64,000 nucleotides of DNA from Anaeramoeba flamelloides (lineage: Eukaryota > Metamonada > Anaeramoebidae). The notes beneath the pieces were generated by a model. The model was not told the origin of the DNA, did no database searches, and was given only the letters and a program-made list of their open reading frames with translations. Made by a program: the position numbers and the translations under genes. The DNA lies in the NCBI GenBank assembly GCA_027625915.1, contig JANTQA010000008.1:12401001-12465000 (forward strand), given 5' to 3'. Every line of letters begins with the position of its first letter. Positions within the stretch are counted from its first letter, which is position 1. Shown piece after piece: positions 49,654 to 62,904 of the stretch.

Positions 49654-50434
49654 CAAAGATCAATTTGTATTTTCTTTGTAAAACGTTTATTGTTTTATTT
49701 TTTGAAAAAAAAAATGTTTTTAAACAAGAAAAAAAAAAAGAAAAAATGTTTATTTTTGAGGAATTTTACAAATTAACGACAAAGTTTTCTGGCCAAAACG
49801 GTGAAATTGTTGATAAAAAATTCTTAAAAGAGTTAAATCATCACTTTTAAATTTATCAACCAAGAATTTCTTCTGTCAAAAATGGAAAATTTTCACATTT
49901 TTCGTAATTTTACATTTCTAAATAATCTTTATTTCAATTTTGTTTTATATTTCATAAATTCCGTTTCAATTCCATACAAACACAAAATAATTCTCCAAGC
50001 TGTTCTAAATATTTTTTCAAGTTACTTTTACAAGTTTAAAAAGTTTGAAAATAGAATTAATTCTTGAAAATCTCTTAAAGTAACCTTTTTTTCAAATTTT
50101 TCCTTCAAAGATCTTTTTGAAATTTTTTTTTTTTGGAAATTACTAATTTTTTTATCTTCTATATCTTCAGAATGACAATTCTTTTTGAGAACTAAATGTA
50201 AAATTCACAACAAATAAACACCCACAGGCTAGAGGTGTTGTCCTTAATAGCACAAATAAATGTAAAAATTATTAATGAACTTTAGTATTGTTTTTTCAAA
50301 TTTTCCAACTATCAAAAGGGAAGAAGATCACAATACAACACCTTTCCCTTCTTCTAGTTTTTTCAAATAAAACTTTTAATATATTTTTTTACTATTTTGA
50401 CTAGAGAAAAACACTTTACATATATTATCGTAAG

Positions 50435-50610
50435 GTTTTTTTTAATTTTTGTTTTTATTCCAAAAATAAATAGATTTTCCCATTAAAAAAGAAAAATTCC
50501 TTTAGCTTTTCGAAAATTTAAACAAATTAAGTAAAATCTTTGATTTTCTCTAATTATTTGAAATTTTCGAAAAGCTAGGCACATTACTGTACTCTACGGC
50601 GTTTAAAAGG
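50435..50610. repeat. Nested-palindrome repeat family, cluster 3
   Basis: A shortened module A followed by a full module B palindrome (50502-50582) with TTAGCTTTTCGAAAATTTAA arms, ending GAAAAGCTAGGCAC and the CTCTACGGC tail. Confidence 0.65.
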
Positions 50611-50809
50611 AATTTAATAGTACTTCCTGAATTTGAGAATTTTTGTTTAGAAATTTCAATATTGATACATAAATATCTTTATTATTATTCATTGACAATA
50701 CAAATAATGATTCTTGATTTGTAATAATATCTACAATTGTATTCTTTATTATTTTTTTGAGGATTAATTCTTTAATTCAACATTTTAGAGTGTTTTCATA
50801 TTATTAACT

Positions 50810-50910
50810 AGTGCACAGAATGGGCAGTTCTATAAAAAATGATAGATATCTTCATCCGTATCAAAGTTTAGAAATGTTTTAGGCAGAAGTTACAAAGTAT
50901 GGTTTTTGAT
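50810..50910 (-). mobile_element. Possible LINE C-terminal zinc-knuckle scrap
   Basis: On the minus strand, LCNFCLKHF is followed by a DTDEDIYHFL block and NCPFCA. This resembles the Cys-x2-Cys...His...Cys tail after the reverse transcriptase of many LINEs. It is too short and decayed to assign, and may relate to the remnant at 39790-40510. Confidence 0.3.
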
Positions 50911-50999
50911 TTATTTTTATCATAAGCATATGAAACTCAATTTTGTTAATTTGTGAAATTTCATAATTTTCAAATGGAAATTGAGCCTTTCAATTTTAA

Positions 51000-51180
51000 A
51001 TAATATTTTTACTTTAATTTTTTTTTAATTTAAGAAATAAAGAGAAAATTTATTAAATTTTCTGTTTATTTCTTACATTAAAAAAAAATGCCGTTAGCTT
51101 TTCCAGAATTTAAAACAATTGAGTAAAATCTTTGATTTTTCTCCATTCTTTTGAATTATGGAAAAGCTAGGCACTCATCA
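51000..51180. repeat. Nested-palindrome repeat family, cluster 4
   Basis: Module A (about 51005-51080) then module B (51093-51175), with arms TTAGCTTTTCCAGAATTTAA and its inverse, ending in GAAAAGCTAGGCACTC. Confidence 0.7.
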
Positions 51181-54100
51181 ACACAATTTTTTGTTGAAAT
51201 TATTTTGATATCTAAATATTTTTACATATTCTTAACCTTTCAATCAAGAACTGTTTATTATATTTTTTTTTTTCCAAAATCATTTCGATTTGCCATTAAT
51301 AATTTTAACTTTTCGATTTCCCAACGAATATTATCATCTTTTTTTAAAAAAAAATGAATTTTGATATCGGTTCTAGTCCCAGAAGTTTTAATTTCTATTT
51401 GATTTTATTTCTTATTTAGTAAATTGAAATTCTGTTTAGATCGAGTTTAGTTTCTTTTTGGTAATTTATTTCATTGGAGAATTTGTATTGATTGTTAAAA
51501 TCTCAGTTACTTTGTTATTTATACATAAATCAATGGGGTTAAACTCTTTTTACTTCAGGCTCAAAAATAATTCTATAGAATAATAGTTCAAAGAGTAGTG
51601 ATTTAGAAATTTAATAGTTTATTTCAAGCAAATATTTTTTTTATTGGCTATATCAGATTATTTTTTTAAAAGAGATCTTTGACTTTTTTCAAGTTTTTAT
51701 ATCAATTTTTTTCTTTATCAAACCAAATTTCTATATACCTGATTTTGGATAATTGTTTTGATTTTAAACTTTTACCAATATTTTGATAAATTCAAAATTC
51801 TTGGATAATTTGAATAAAATGTTTTTAATTTTATATTATTTCTGGATATCTGTTGTTCTTTATCAAAATCAAATAATCTACAAGCCATTTAACATATTTT
51901 TCAAGATATTTAATTTTTTCAATTAAAAAATCTGATTAATTTAAATAATAAAATTGATGCTGTATTTCATTTATCAACCCCAAAAAAAAAAAAAATTTTT
52001 TTAGTCTATTTTAGGAACCAAATTTTGATTTTTTCTTTTTTAATATATTTCTCTAGAGTATCGTACACTAAAATGTAACTATATTTTAGTTTTTAATGCA
52101 AATTCAGACAATAAATAATTCATAATTTTTATGATCATTTTCAATTTTTCTAGTTTAATAAAATAAATTTATAACATCAAGTCTAGTATAGATCAGTTTT
52201 TTCTAAGAATCAAAATTGAGATTATAATATTAAAATCTCAAGATTATTCGATTCTTTTTATAAGTAATTTTGAGAGAAAAAAAATATTTCTGGTTATAAT
52301 TAATGATTGGATATTAATATAATAAGGTAAACCTTAATTCAAGAGCGTTTTAATCAAAAAAAAATACTTTCTTAAATTAAATTCATTTTTTCTTCTGTGG
52401 GGTTAAAGATTAAACTTAAAAAAAAACATAAAAAAATTCTTTTACTTCTTTTCGTTTTTGAGTAAATTCTGTCATTTTAATTTATCAAAATTGATTTAAT
52501 TTATTTATTATTTTGATAATTTATTATCTCCTGATTCTTTTTATAACAAAATAAACTATTTTTCATAAATGTTGACTCACTTTATAATTTTAATGGGAGT
52601 TGTTTTGAGGGTTTATTCCAGTATTCTTGACAAAAATTATTTTCAAATTTTTTGATCAGAATCATTTTTTCTAATTTTACTAATTTTTGTTTTTCTTTTG
52701 TTTTTCTTTTTCTTTTTACTTTTTTTTTTTTTTCTTTTTTTTTTCTTTTTTTTTCTTTGTTTTTTTTTTTAAAAAGATCATGTCGAAAAAAAAAAGAGAT
52801 CTTCGAAAAGACAAATAATCAGTAAGAAAATTTCGACTATGTAATATCTTTGAAAATGGATTTAATTATTTATAAAAAATCTTGTTGTTCAACTTTTTTA
52901 CAGTGAAAGTTCAGTAATAAAAAATACGGAATGCTCATTTCAAAAATTTTGACTCACTTTTTTTTAGTTTTTGGTTTTATTTTTTTTTTAATTTTTAATA
53001 TATTAGGTTTTTATAGATTTATAATGACTTAAAAGAGAATTAAAAATCATATTTAGTTATTAATTGTTCTTGAATACTAAAGGATAATTTTTTTTTTTCA
53101 ATTTATTATTTCAGGTGAGTTACAATTTTTGAAAAAGAGTTTAAATCATTTACCTTGATAGCTTTTATTACATAAATTTTTTCAATAAAAAATTATTTAA
53201 TTAGGTTTGATAATTTTATATTCTAAGTAATTTACAAACCTCTTGGCAATAATTAAAATGAGTTCTTTCAAATTTTTCTTCTTTAAAATGGTTTATTTTA
53301 AAAAGTTCTTGTAATTTTAACAAGTAATTTTCAATATTTCAATTTGAATTTAAATTCTATTATATTAGATTTATTAATTTATTTAATTTTTTAGGTTTAT
53401 ATTTTTTTTATTTTTATATACTAATATTTTCTCTCAAAGAATGAATTTTATATAAGAAGAAATTATACTTTATTTTTTTTTATAATATAAAAAAAAAATT
53501 CTTTCTTGTATTAAAAACTGTTTTTCTAAATTTTTTATTTAATTTTTTATTTAATTTTTTATCTTACAATAAAAAGAATTATGTTTTTGATGATTAAATC
53601 CAGGCTTTTAATGATTTTTTTTTATCTCTTGATTTCCAATTTGTTAAATAAAGATTTCTAATAATATTTTAATCACTAAAATCATTAAATAGAGTTTGTG
53701 ATCTTTTTTTCGGAAATGATTATACGTTATTAGTTGAAAGTCTATATTATTATTAATATGACTTGGTTAATTATTACCAATTATTATAAAAATTTTTTAC
53801 ATGATTTTTTTTCTGGTTTGGTTAGTAAGATTAAATTATATAATAAGGAGAAAATAATCAAATTGGTGTTGGGTTAAAAACTTTTAATTCAAAAAAATTT
53901 TGAATTTTGGAAATTTTGTTATTTATTAAATAAAAATTGATAATAGTTGAATAACATCAAATTATTACCCCTTGAATCTTGGTTTGTAATCAAATTTCTG
54001 TTATTAGATCAGTTAAATATGTCAAAAAATGATAACAAGGTCAACTTATTACTTAATTTTATATATGATTCTTTAATTATTGATTGATAATTTTTTAAAT

Positions 54101-55233
54101 ATGTTTTCTTTTATATTTTATATTTTTGAATTCAATATATGTCAATATTGTAGTTTTATAAAAAAGCTTCAAACAATGTAAGTTTATCAGTTTTTTTTAA
54201 AACGTTTAATATTAAAGGTTGGTATATTTAAATAAACAAAATTTCAATTTTGTAATACTCCTATTTTTCCTCTTAGCAACAATTTCTTTTTTCGAAAACT
54301 CATATATTTTTATTATACAAGGGATATAATCAATATTTGTTTAAGTATAATTTTATATTATATAATATTCGTGCGTAGATCACATATAAAAAATAGGTTT
54401 TTTTACGTTGACTCAAAACATGAATTTTTTTATTTAATAGTATTAGAATAAAATTCAAAATTTTCCCCACAGCTAAAAAGGTTCAAACTATCACAATAAT
54501 ACAATTTCAGTCAAATTAAAAATAATTTGGATTTTTGAAAAATATGAAATCATTATTTTATCTTTTAGTTTATTATTTTTCTTCCATTTTTTTCCAATTG
54601 TGCAACTTGTTTCTTTCAATCAAAATATTTTTTTGAACAATTCGATATTAGGTTAAAGTTGAGTTGTTCCAAATAGAAGTTCTCAAATAAAATTATTTGG
54701 TAGTATCTAACCATTTGATCGATCAATATTCATAATAGAATTTCAACAAATTTATCAATATATTTTTGTTTTGCTCTATCCTAAAATTTTTAATACACCC
54801 TTGATTTATTAGTATTGATAATCATTTATTTTTTGTTTTGTGATTATTGTAATTGATAAACAATTATTAACATTTCAATTAGTTAATAGTTCTAATTTGA
54901 TATTTGTTCTCGAATTGATTGAATAAGATTGTTTTTTCAAAAAATGAATTTTGGTGTGTTAAAAAATTTGGAATTAGAGTTTACAATAAGAATGATTTTG
55001 ATTATAATTTGAAAAGGAATCAAATGGTGAACTTTGTAATAAAGTCAATAAAAATAGTTTACAAGATATAAAAACAAAAAATAACAAATAACAAATAATA
55101 AACAAATATTGATAAATAAAAGTTTCTTTTTTGTATAACTTTAAAAAATTTTGGAAATGGCATATGGAATAAATGAAAAAAGCAGATATAAGGATTTATT
55201 AGGTAAAAATCTTTTAAAATGATAAAATATCGA

Positions 55234-58200
55234 TTAGTTATATCTAAAATCACTATTTCCAATGAATTCACGAAGAATACTGATACCGGGGACTTGGTCT
55301 GGGCTAAGCAAGTAAAAGAAATTTAAAAATTTCAATAATCTGTTGGCTTCGTGTTCCATTTGCTCGTCGCCTTGTATTTCTGCGAGCAATTGTCTTAAAT
55401 AAATGCCGAGTACGGGTATTTCATAGACTAAAGAGGTATTAAAGATATAATCTGTTTCGTTTTGGTAGGGGAAAATATTTTTTTCTTCGCCCCTTCTGAC
55501 TTTTGACCACATTTTAAGATTGTCTGTTGGCTTCATGCCTCTAAATTGGTGATCACGGATTATCCTTCTTAGCAGCCTACAATCTGAAGTTGACATTCGA
55601 TGATGAACGTCAACGCTTAATTGTGTTATTGCAGATACATAAATCCTAGCGATCTTGTCAAGACCCAATTTTTTTGTAAAATATGGGTTGAGGCCATGGA
55701 TTCCTTCGATGATGAGGATATCCTTTTCTCTTAATTTCCACATATTATCAAAATCATCGTAACCTTCTCCTTTAACGAAATCGTAATGTCTTGTTGGGAT
55801 TTGGTTTCCATCTAAAAGATCTAATAACCTTTTAGTCATCAATTTGACATTTAAACAATGTATAGATTCAAAATCCTTTTCACCATTTTCATCAAGTGGG
55901 TAATCATCACGGCTTAAATAATAATCGTCCATTGAGATGCATCTTGTTGTAAGTCCCAGTACTTCAAAATGAATTCCCAATCTTTTTGCAAATGTTGTTT
56001 TACCACTGGAACTGGGGCCTGCGATCGTGACGATCCTTTTTTTTGGAAATTGTTCTGCTATTTCACTAGACAATTTGGTAAGCTTTTGAGTATGAAGCCC
56101 TTCTGCTACCCATTTTAGTCGATCTATCTTTTTGGACACAATATGACTATTCAGATCAGATATGGAAGAGGTATGAAGTAATTCGGCCCAAACATCACGT
56201 TCCTGAATTAATTCAAATAACTTTGGTCGATCATAAAAATCTTCAATTGAGGTTGGGTTACTTAATGTTGGAAATCTTAAAATAATTCCTCCATGGAATG
56301 GATGCTATTCATCATAAATTTTTTTTTTGTTTGTTATTGTGGTTTGTTAATTTTTAAAATTAGGTTTTTTGGAATTTAGTTTTAGATTAAAAATGTCCTC
56401 TTTATCATTTGTTTCTTTGCTTGGTTAGTAAGTTACTTTTAAGTTGTTATTTTTTTTTTTTTATTTATCATTCCAACATGTTAATTTGCTTTATTTTTTT
56501 TTTTTACAAATTAAAACTCTTAAGGGAGTAGCCACGGTAAAGTCAAATTTTTCACTTTTTAATCTTTTTCAAAAAAGAAGATTAGAAAACAACATTTTTT
56601 ACTTTGGATGTGTATAGTTGCTTTTTAATATTTAAAGTGCTTCATTCAAACAATTTATTAATTTTAATTTCACAAGTAAAATTAAATGTCACAATAGAAT
56701 GTAAATTGATTTGTTTAATCTACTTTGGGGAATGTTAAATGTTTTAACTTTTATTCTTATCTCAACATTCTATGGTGGCATTTTATTTTATGTTTGAAAA
56801 AAATCTAATAAATTGTTTTTCAACCAATCACTTTAAATTTACAAAATCAAACAAAAACCACATCTAAAATAAACAAGTTAGAATTCAGATCCAATTTTAA
56901 ATTAAAAAAAAAAAAAGTAAAAGTGTTGAATTCTGGTATAAGACTCTTATTTTACTTGAACTTACTCTAAAATTTAAAAAGGAACAATATGTACTTTGAT
57001 AAATAAAAAAAAAAAACGAAATGGTAAACAATCTTAAGATCGTTTATTTTATATTAAAACCTTTTTTGTGAAATATTTTGAATTGAAATCGAGGTTTTTA
57101 AAATATGATTAGGCCAAGTGATTGTTTTAACTAAAGAGAATTAAAAGTATCGAATACACTTAATGATTTCTATTATCCTGGGTATTTGTATTGTTAGTAA
57201 ATCTAATATAATAATAAGTTGGGATTCAAGGATTATTCCAAAAATAATACGTATTGTCGATGTAAATGTTCATTCAACCCACCATTCAAGTATCAAACCA
57301 CAAGAAAAATATCTTTTGATCAGATCACTGGTTTAATTTGTTTCTTTTAGTTTATTTTTCAAAATTGATTGTTTTTTTGAAAATTTTTGAGTTGATCCAA
57401 ATTATTTATTTTTTTAATTCTAAAATATGTTAAAATTACTTGAAAAGTTACAAAGTTAGAAATTCAAATTAATTTTTAACAGTCGTATTAAAATCAATAT
57501 CATGATTTTTAATTTAAATCTTATAAAATAGAATCTCACAATTACAAATAATTACACATTTTACTAAAAATGATTTTTAATTGAAATAAAAATGCTAAAT
57601 TAATCTTGTACTTTGAAAAGAATAATTATTATGAATCGAAAGTATTTTTTAAAATTCACAAAATAACGAATTTTAAAGATTGGAAAGGTAATAGAAATAG
57701 TTTTTTTTTTGGTTTTATTGTTCTGATATCGATTGTTAAATTGATTAGTTGAAGTTGAGTAAATATTGTAAAAAAAAAAAAGTTTAAATAAATCCTAGTT
57801 TAATACTTCTAAAATAAGGATATATTTGTATTTATTAAAATTCAAATAAATTATCTAGAAAATATTATGGCACTTTTATAAGATAATTACAAAAGGTGGT
57901 TTATTATTTTATTAATAATAAATAAGTTACGAAAACATTTCAAGTAAGGTAAATTAATTAAATTCTTTTTTTTTTTTAACATTAAATTGTTTAATAATAT
58001 TAAAAGAGTATTACCCAAATAAAATGAACTGCTTTTTAAAAGCTTGACACTATTAAATAAAAATTTATATAAGAAATACCAATAAAACCTGAAATTCTCT
58101 TTCCTAAAATAGAATTTTGAAAAAACAAAATTATTATTATTATTTTTTGAGATCTCTAGAATATTTAGATTTGGGGAATATTTACCGATCTGGTTATAAT

Positions 58201-61191
58201 CAAATAATTACAAAGTATAATATAAATATAATCTGAAAATACAAAGTAAAAGGGTTTAGTTTTATATCTCAAATATTATCTCGTAAAAAAAATTAAATAA
58301 ATTTCTCCCATTTTAATATTTTTTTTTAAGAATATTTTTTGAGAAATTTTAATAGTAGATCTTTGGAAAAATAAATGTTTTAGATTTTTTTTTTTTAAAT
58401 TTTTTGGGAATCTAGAACTTAAGAGCACCAATAATATTTTTAATAAACAATCAAATATTTCAATTCCAGTGGTTTTTATGGTGTTGCTACTTTAAAAAGT
58501 TTTAAAATTTAGTTTATGAATGAACTTTTGAGGGTTTTTTGATTTTGAAAAATTGTTAAAAAATTTTGAAGAATTTTAAAAGATATTAAATCAGTCAACA
58601 GTCTGTAAACATGAGATTTTTTCTTGAGTTTTTTTGAGAAGAAAATTATAAAATATGTTTTTTATTAGATTTAATTAATTCTCTTTAGATTCTATAATTT
58701 TATTTTCAAAATTAATCCAGATGCATTTTATCAATAAAATTCATTTTAAAAAAGTCAAAGTGGTGAGTGTTTTAAAAATTATCTTTAAAACGGTTGTGAA
58801 ACTTCAATAGAACTATTTTAAGCACTTTATTAACAACTTTTTTGGTCTCATTTTTTAAAAAAAAATTATTTGAATCTTTTGTGGGCATCAAAAAAATTAA
58901 AAGTCTATTTGGAAAAGGTAAAGGAAAAGGAAAAGGAAAAGGAAAAGGAAAAGGAAAAGGGAAATTAAGTGAACATTTTTTCACATTTAGTAATCAAATA
59001 CGAGTATACTTGTTGTGTTAAAAATATTGTTTGGTTTTGACAATGTGACGAGCCTGTTTTAATTTTCAACTTTAAGGTAGTCAAATAAATCTTTAAATGA
59101 AAATTACTTTCAATTAACCAAAAAAAAAAAAAAAATTAACCCCAAAGAATATTCGCCATTATATCCTTATCAGCCAAATCAATAAAAACAATTTGGATCT
59201 TTTAAAAGGAAGCAATCAACAACCCACTCAACTCTTGGGGTTGCAAAACAAAACTTTTAATTTAGTTTTTACTTTTTTTATTGTTTTTTTTACTCTCTTT
59301 TATTTCTCTGCTTTTCCATCTCTTTTTTTTTTTGTCCTTGTTAAAAAATAATTATTTTCTTCTTCGTTTTTTAAAGAAAATCTATTCCATAGTTATAATC
59401 TTGTCTACATTATAGCTAGTATAAATAACTCTAAATAAATTTTAGAGTTTCTGGAAGTGCTGTCAAGTGCGTAGAGTGTCGCACTGTGCCTATCTTTTCC
59501 AGAATTCAAAAGAATAGAGTAAAATCTAAGATTTTTCTCAATTCTTTTTAATTCTGCAAAAGCTAACTGCTGTTTTAATTAATTTTGGAAATAAAAAGAA
59601 AATTTCAGAAATAAAAAGAAAATTTCAAAAAAGTAAAAAAAACCTAACGGTGCTTTTCTTGTGATTTTCTGTTTTATATGTAAAATCTATTGATTTTACA
59701 AATAAACAGAAAATTCAAGAAAAGCTAAAGACGGTTTTTTTTAATTTTGTTGGATTATCTCTCCAAATTAACAATAAAAAATAAAAAAATTTTAGATCAT
59801 CTATGTTGAGATTTGACAAATTACTTGTCTTGAACCTCAAAATATTGAAGTTTTTCACCAAATTGTTTAAGATTTGATTTTTCAAAGTAAAACTTTGATT
59901 ACAAGGCAGTATTGTAAAAACGGTTATTATGATTAATACTTTTTTTTTTTTCTTTAATACGAGTAATTCATTATTAAATAGGAACAAATTTTAACTTTAA
60001 AAAGTTTGTTTTTTCATTAACACCCATCAAAAAAGAAAGTAAACAATTGTCTTGGGTAATATACAATAATCTTGAGGTTTGTATTCAAGCGTTTTAATCT
60101 GTTCATTAGTTACTATTGACAGAAATGAGAGAAAAATTAAAAAAAAAATTCACTCTGAATTAATGTAATTAGGCCTCAAATAAAATATGAGAGTTAAATG
60201 GTGTTTACAGAAAATTTTCAGATAAAATAGATGTGTTCTTCAATGAAAAAGGATAAGAAACAAACAAAAAATGTCAAAAAAATAAGAAATAAAGAGTCCA
60301 AGTAGCAAAAGAAAAATAAATAATAAAAAGCAAAAGAAAAAGAAAAAGAAAAAGAAGAAAGGCCTGAAATTTCTTACCAATTTAAAAATTTTGAGTCTGT
60401 CCTTTCTAACTTCAACAGAGTCGATTATATAGTCAAGGTTGTGACGGAATTGAATAACTGGAATAAAATCATTTCTATAAGTTTTTAAAATACCTAATTT
60501 GTCTTCATATCCCTTTTCTTTGAATAATTTAATCAATTCAGATCGTTTCATTGATGATTCTTTGATTTAGGTGGAAAAATAAGCATAGGAAAAGGAAAAA
60601 AGATCAAGAAATTGAAAAAGTTTTAACATTTATTTGAGAAAAAAAACATTTTGTTGGGGAAAAAAAAAGAGTTTTTTTACTGATAATTTTTTCTTCTGAT
60701 TCGATGTATTCCTTCATTTTTTGATAAATTGTTTCGCATTTTTCTTTTGGGATTTTGTGGTCTTTTTTGGTGTCGCGACAGAAATAGCCATCACCAAAGC
60801 TATGAAGTTAGATAAATAAAATTAAAATAAGAAGAAAAAATTTTTTGTTTTTAGAAAGTTTTTTTTCTTTATTTCTTTTTTTTCTTTTTTTTCTTTTTTT
60901 TCTTTTTTTTCTTTTTTTTCAAAACAAACAATTAAAAAAGACAAAAAATTTAAAAAATTACGAATGAACAATAGACATATCGTGTCCTTCATATAGCTCT
61001 TGGTATGCTGTTACAAGCAAAAAGGATAAAGTTGATTGCATTTTACGAAGATCGTTTCTTGTTTTTAATACAATTTTTTCACTTTTTTCCAGCTTTTCAA
61101 GTTCTTTGCCTTGGGTTAATTGTCGACTAATTAGAGAAGACAAATCTTCGTGAGACTCTTCGCGAAGAAGTTGGTTTGTTAATTTACTCAT
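55234..61191 (-). CDS. Uridine/nucleoside kinase of the bacterial two-domain type
   Basis: Exons, 5' to 3' on the minus strand: 61191-60962, 60799-60681, 60559-60378 and 56304-55234. Junction phases 2, 1, 0 all close, giving 533 residues, close to the roughly 550 of the family. Residues 50-175 resemble the threonyl-tRNA-synthetase additional domain that precedes the kinase in bacterial homologues (STLSFLLVTAYQEL, IVHSFGDGYF across exons 1 and 2, LFKEKGYEDKLGILKTYR). The kinase follows: P-loop GPSSSGKTT at 273-281, SMDDYY at 301-306, LIIEGIHGLNP at about 374-384, RRIIRDHQFRGM and RRGEEKNIFP. The family phosphorylates uridine or related nucleosides with NTP. The usual N-terminal TGS domain is absent or reduced to about 50 residues. 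Its closest architecture is bacterial, suggesting transfer followed by intron gain (inference). The 4.1-kb last intron is well supported by HPFHGGIILRFPTLSNP following the exon 3 end. Confidence 0.88.
58917..58962 (+). repeat. GGAAAA hexamer array
   Basis: Seven or so tandem GGAAAA units with one variant at the start. The Phe-Pro frame it creates on the minus strand is not a gene. Confidence 0.9.
59440..59740. repeat. Nested-palindrome repeat family, cluster 5
   Basis: Module B (59491-59570), with arms TCTTTTCCAGAATTCAAAAG and its inverse, is followed by module A-like sequence and a second palindrome TGTAAAATCTATTGATTTTACA. The preceding GTGCGTAGAGTGTCGCAC is itself palindromic. Confidence 0.7.
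60810..60921 (+). repeat. T-rich CTTTTTTTT microsatellite in intron 1 of the kinase gene
   Basis: Tandem units of about nine bases, eight T and one C, at about 60860-60920, inside the 162-bp first intron of the minus-strand kinase gene. On the transcript it is A- and G-rich, so that intron has no pyrimidine tract. Confidence 0.7.
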
Positions 61192-62904
61192 TTTTTGAAA
61201 AATAAAAGTATGTAAAAGAAAGTTTAAGTTATAAAAAATAAAATAAAAATTCGTTTTACCCTTAAAGCTATTTTTTGACAGAATAAAATAGATTGTAAAT
61301 TACAATCAAAAGGTTGTTCATTTTGTTCTTCTTCTTTATTGGACACAACAATGAGGTGTTTTTTCAAGTGAATAGTTTTTCGGTTTACACATCAAAGATA
61401 AAAGAAAGGGGAAAAGATTGTCAAACTGTACAATCCTAACCAAAAAAATTAAAAGTACATTTTTTGTTATTTCAATCAAACCAATGCTTTGAATGGAGAT
61501 TGAATCCTTGAAATTCTATTTTTTTTTATCATAAAGAATGGAGTGTGATTTTTTATGACAAATAATTAAAAATTTTTTTTGAATACAATCTTTATTCAAG
61601 TTTGTTGTAATGAGAGTTATATCTAAAGAATATCATTTTGTCTTCGTTTTCTTCTCGATCTTTTTCTTCTAAACAACCTTTTTATATTCCAAAAAGAATC
61701 GACAATTTTGTAAATTTTTTTCATCTTTTGCAATTTTCGAAATGTGGTTTGGATCTTTTCTGCTTATTTCGTTTTCAAACAAACCTTGTTATTTTAATAT
61801 AATAAGATCAGAAGAAATTGTTTGGGACTGAGCCTTTGGTTTAACCCTTAACATAAAGATTTCCTAAAACTAATCTAATTTCAATTAAAAAGTTTTTACT
61901 TCTTTCTAATCACTATTGTTTTACCAAAACTAACTTGAACCAAATTTTCATTCAATTTTAAAGAACAAATATTTTCAAAGTCATAATTTAAATTCGTTAA
62001 TTGGTTCAAAAGGGTTTAGATTTTGAATTCTGAGATTTGGAATTTTCTTCTTGAAAGATTTCTACAAATTTTCTTTTTTTTTGTTTTTTTTAAAAAGCCG
62101 ATTAGATCTTTTGTTAATTATATTTTTCAATTAACGATATAATAGGGGTATCAGCAAGTTGGTGTTAGAGTGGCAAATCGATCAAGCAGTGATTAAATTA
62201 TCTTTTTATGATAATTTAGATAATCATCATTTTTTTACTATTTTACTATTAATTGTAAATTAAAAAGATCAAAATTTTCCTTCAAAATTCCCAAAAAATC
62301 ACTACTCAATAATTAGAATGTTATTTCTTGAAAAATAAATAGGACAAAATTTTCATTCAGTTTATTCAATAAAAAGATAATTGAAGTTTTGTAAAATTTC
62401 TAATTTTTAAAAATCCAAAAAGAAGCATTGTCTATTAATTTTCTGTGAGAATTGGGACTTCTGATGATTTTTTGGAATTATTAAAAGGTGATTTTTTTTT
62501 GAAAAATGAATGAAAATTTTGATCTTTTTATCATGTAATTAACAGTAGATCATCAAAGACTCCAATTCTAAAAGAGGGAATTCATAATTTAAGCTGATAT
62601 TAAGGTTTTAGAATTAAAAATTTGAAATTTTAGATAATTTATATATCTTGTTTTTGAAAGCTGAATAAAAATTTGTTTGATTTATTTTGCAACAAATAGT
62701 ATATACAATCTCAAATATTACTGAAAATAATGAAAAATTGTGGTAATAATCAAATTTGTGATAATCAAAAAAAAAAAAATTGTAAAAAAATGAATCTAAA
62801 TAATTAGTAATTTTTCGTCTGAAATCATTCTTCAAAAATTGAATTAAAAATTCAAATAAGAGATAAAAAGTGAAAATTGTTACTTTATTATCTCATTTTT
62901 TTAG
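61192..62904. other. Spacer upstream of the kinase gene
   Basis: No gene supported. The first few hundred bases upstream of the kinase ATG (61191) are less A+T-rich than the rest and may hold its promoter, though no defined motif can be named. The end of the stretch, TTTTTTTAG, looks like an acceptor site for the exon-like frame that follows. Confidence 0.5.

Larger units (their letters stand above)
49654..55233. other. Intergenic stretch with LINE and palindrome remnants
   Basis: No gene supported. It contains two palindrome-family clusters (50435-50610, 51000-51180), a possible LINE C-terminal scrap (50810-50910), a direct repeat related to 31973-32270 at about 52557-52840, and a polypyrimidine block at 52680-52770. 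The remainder is A+T-rich without structure I can name. Confidence 0.55.
56305..60377 (-). other. Last intron of the nucleoside kinase gene
   Basis: 4.1 kb, donor GTAAGA, acceptor AATAG with an A-rich rather than T-rich approach. It contains a GGAAAA hexamer array (58917-58962), a palindrome-family cluster (59440-59740) and a GC-richer patch (59130-59240) bounded by ACCCCAA and TTGGGGT. No open frame of note. Confidence 0.8.

Noticed and set aside
59130-59240. GC-richer patch bounded by ACCCCAA and TTGGGGT as a possible small RNA gene
   Set aside because: The pairing is only 7-8 bp over 85 bases and no known RNA motif was found.
62150-62200. A-box-like CAGCAAGTTGGTGTTAGAG suggesting a tRNA
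   Set aside because: No T arm or acceptor pairing at the right distance.
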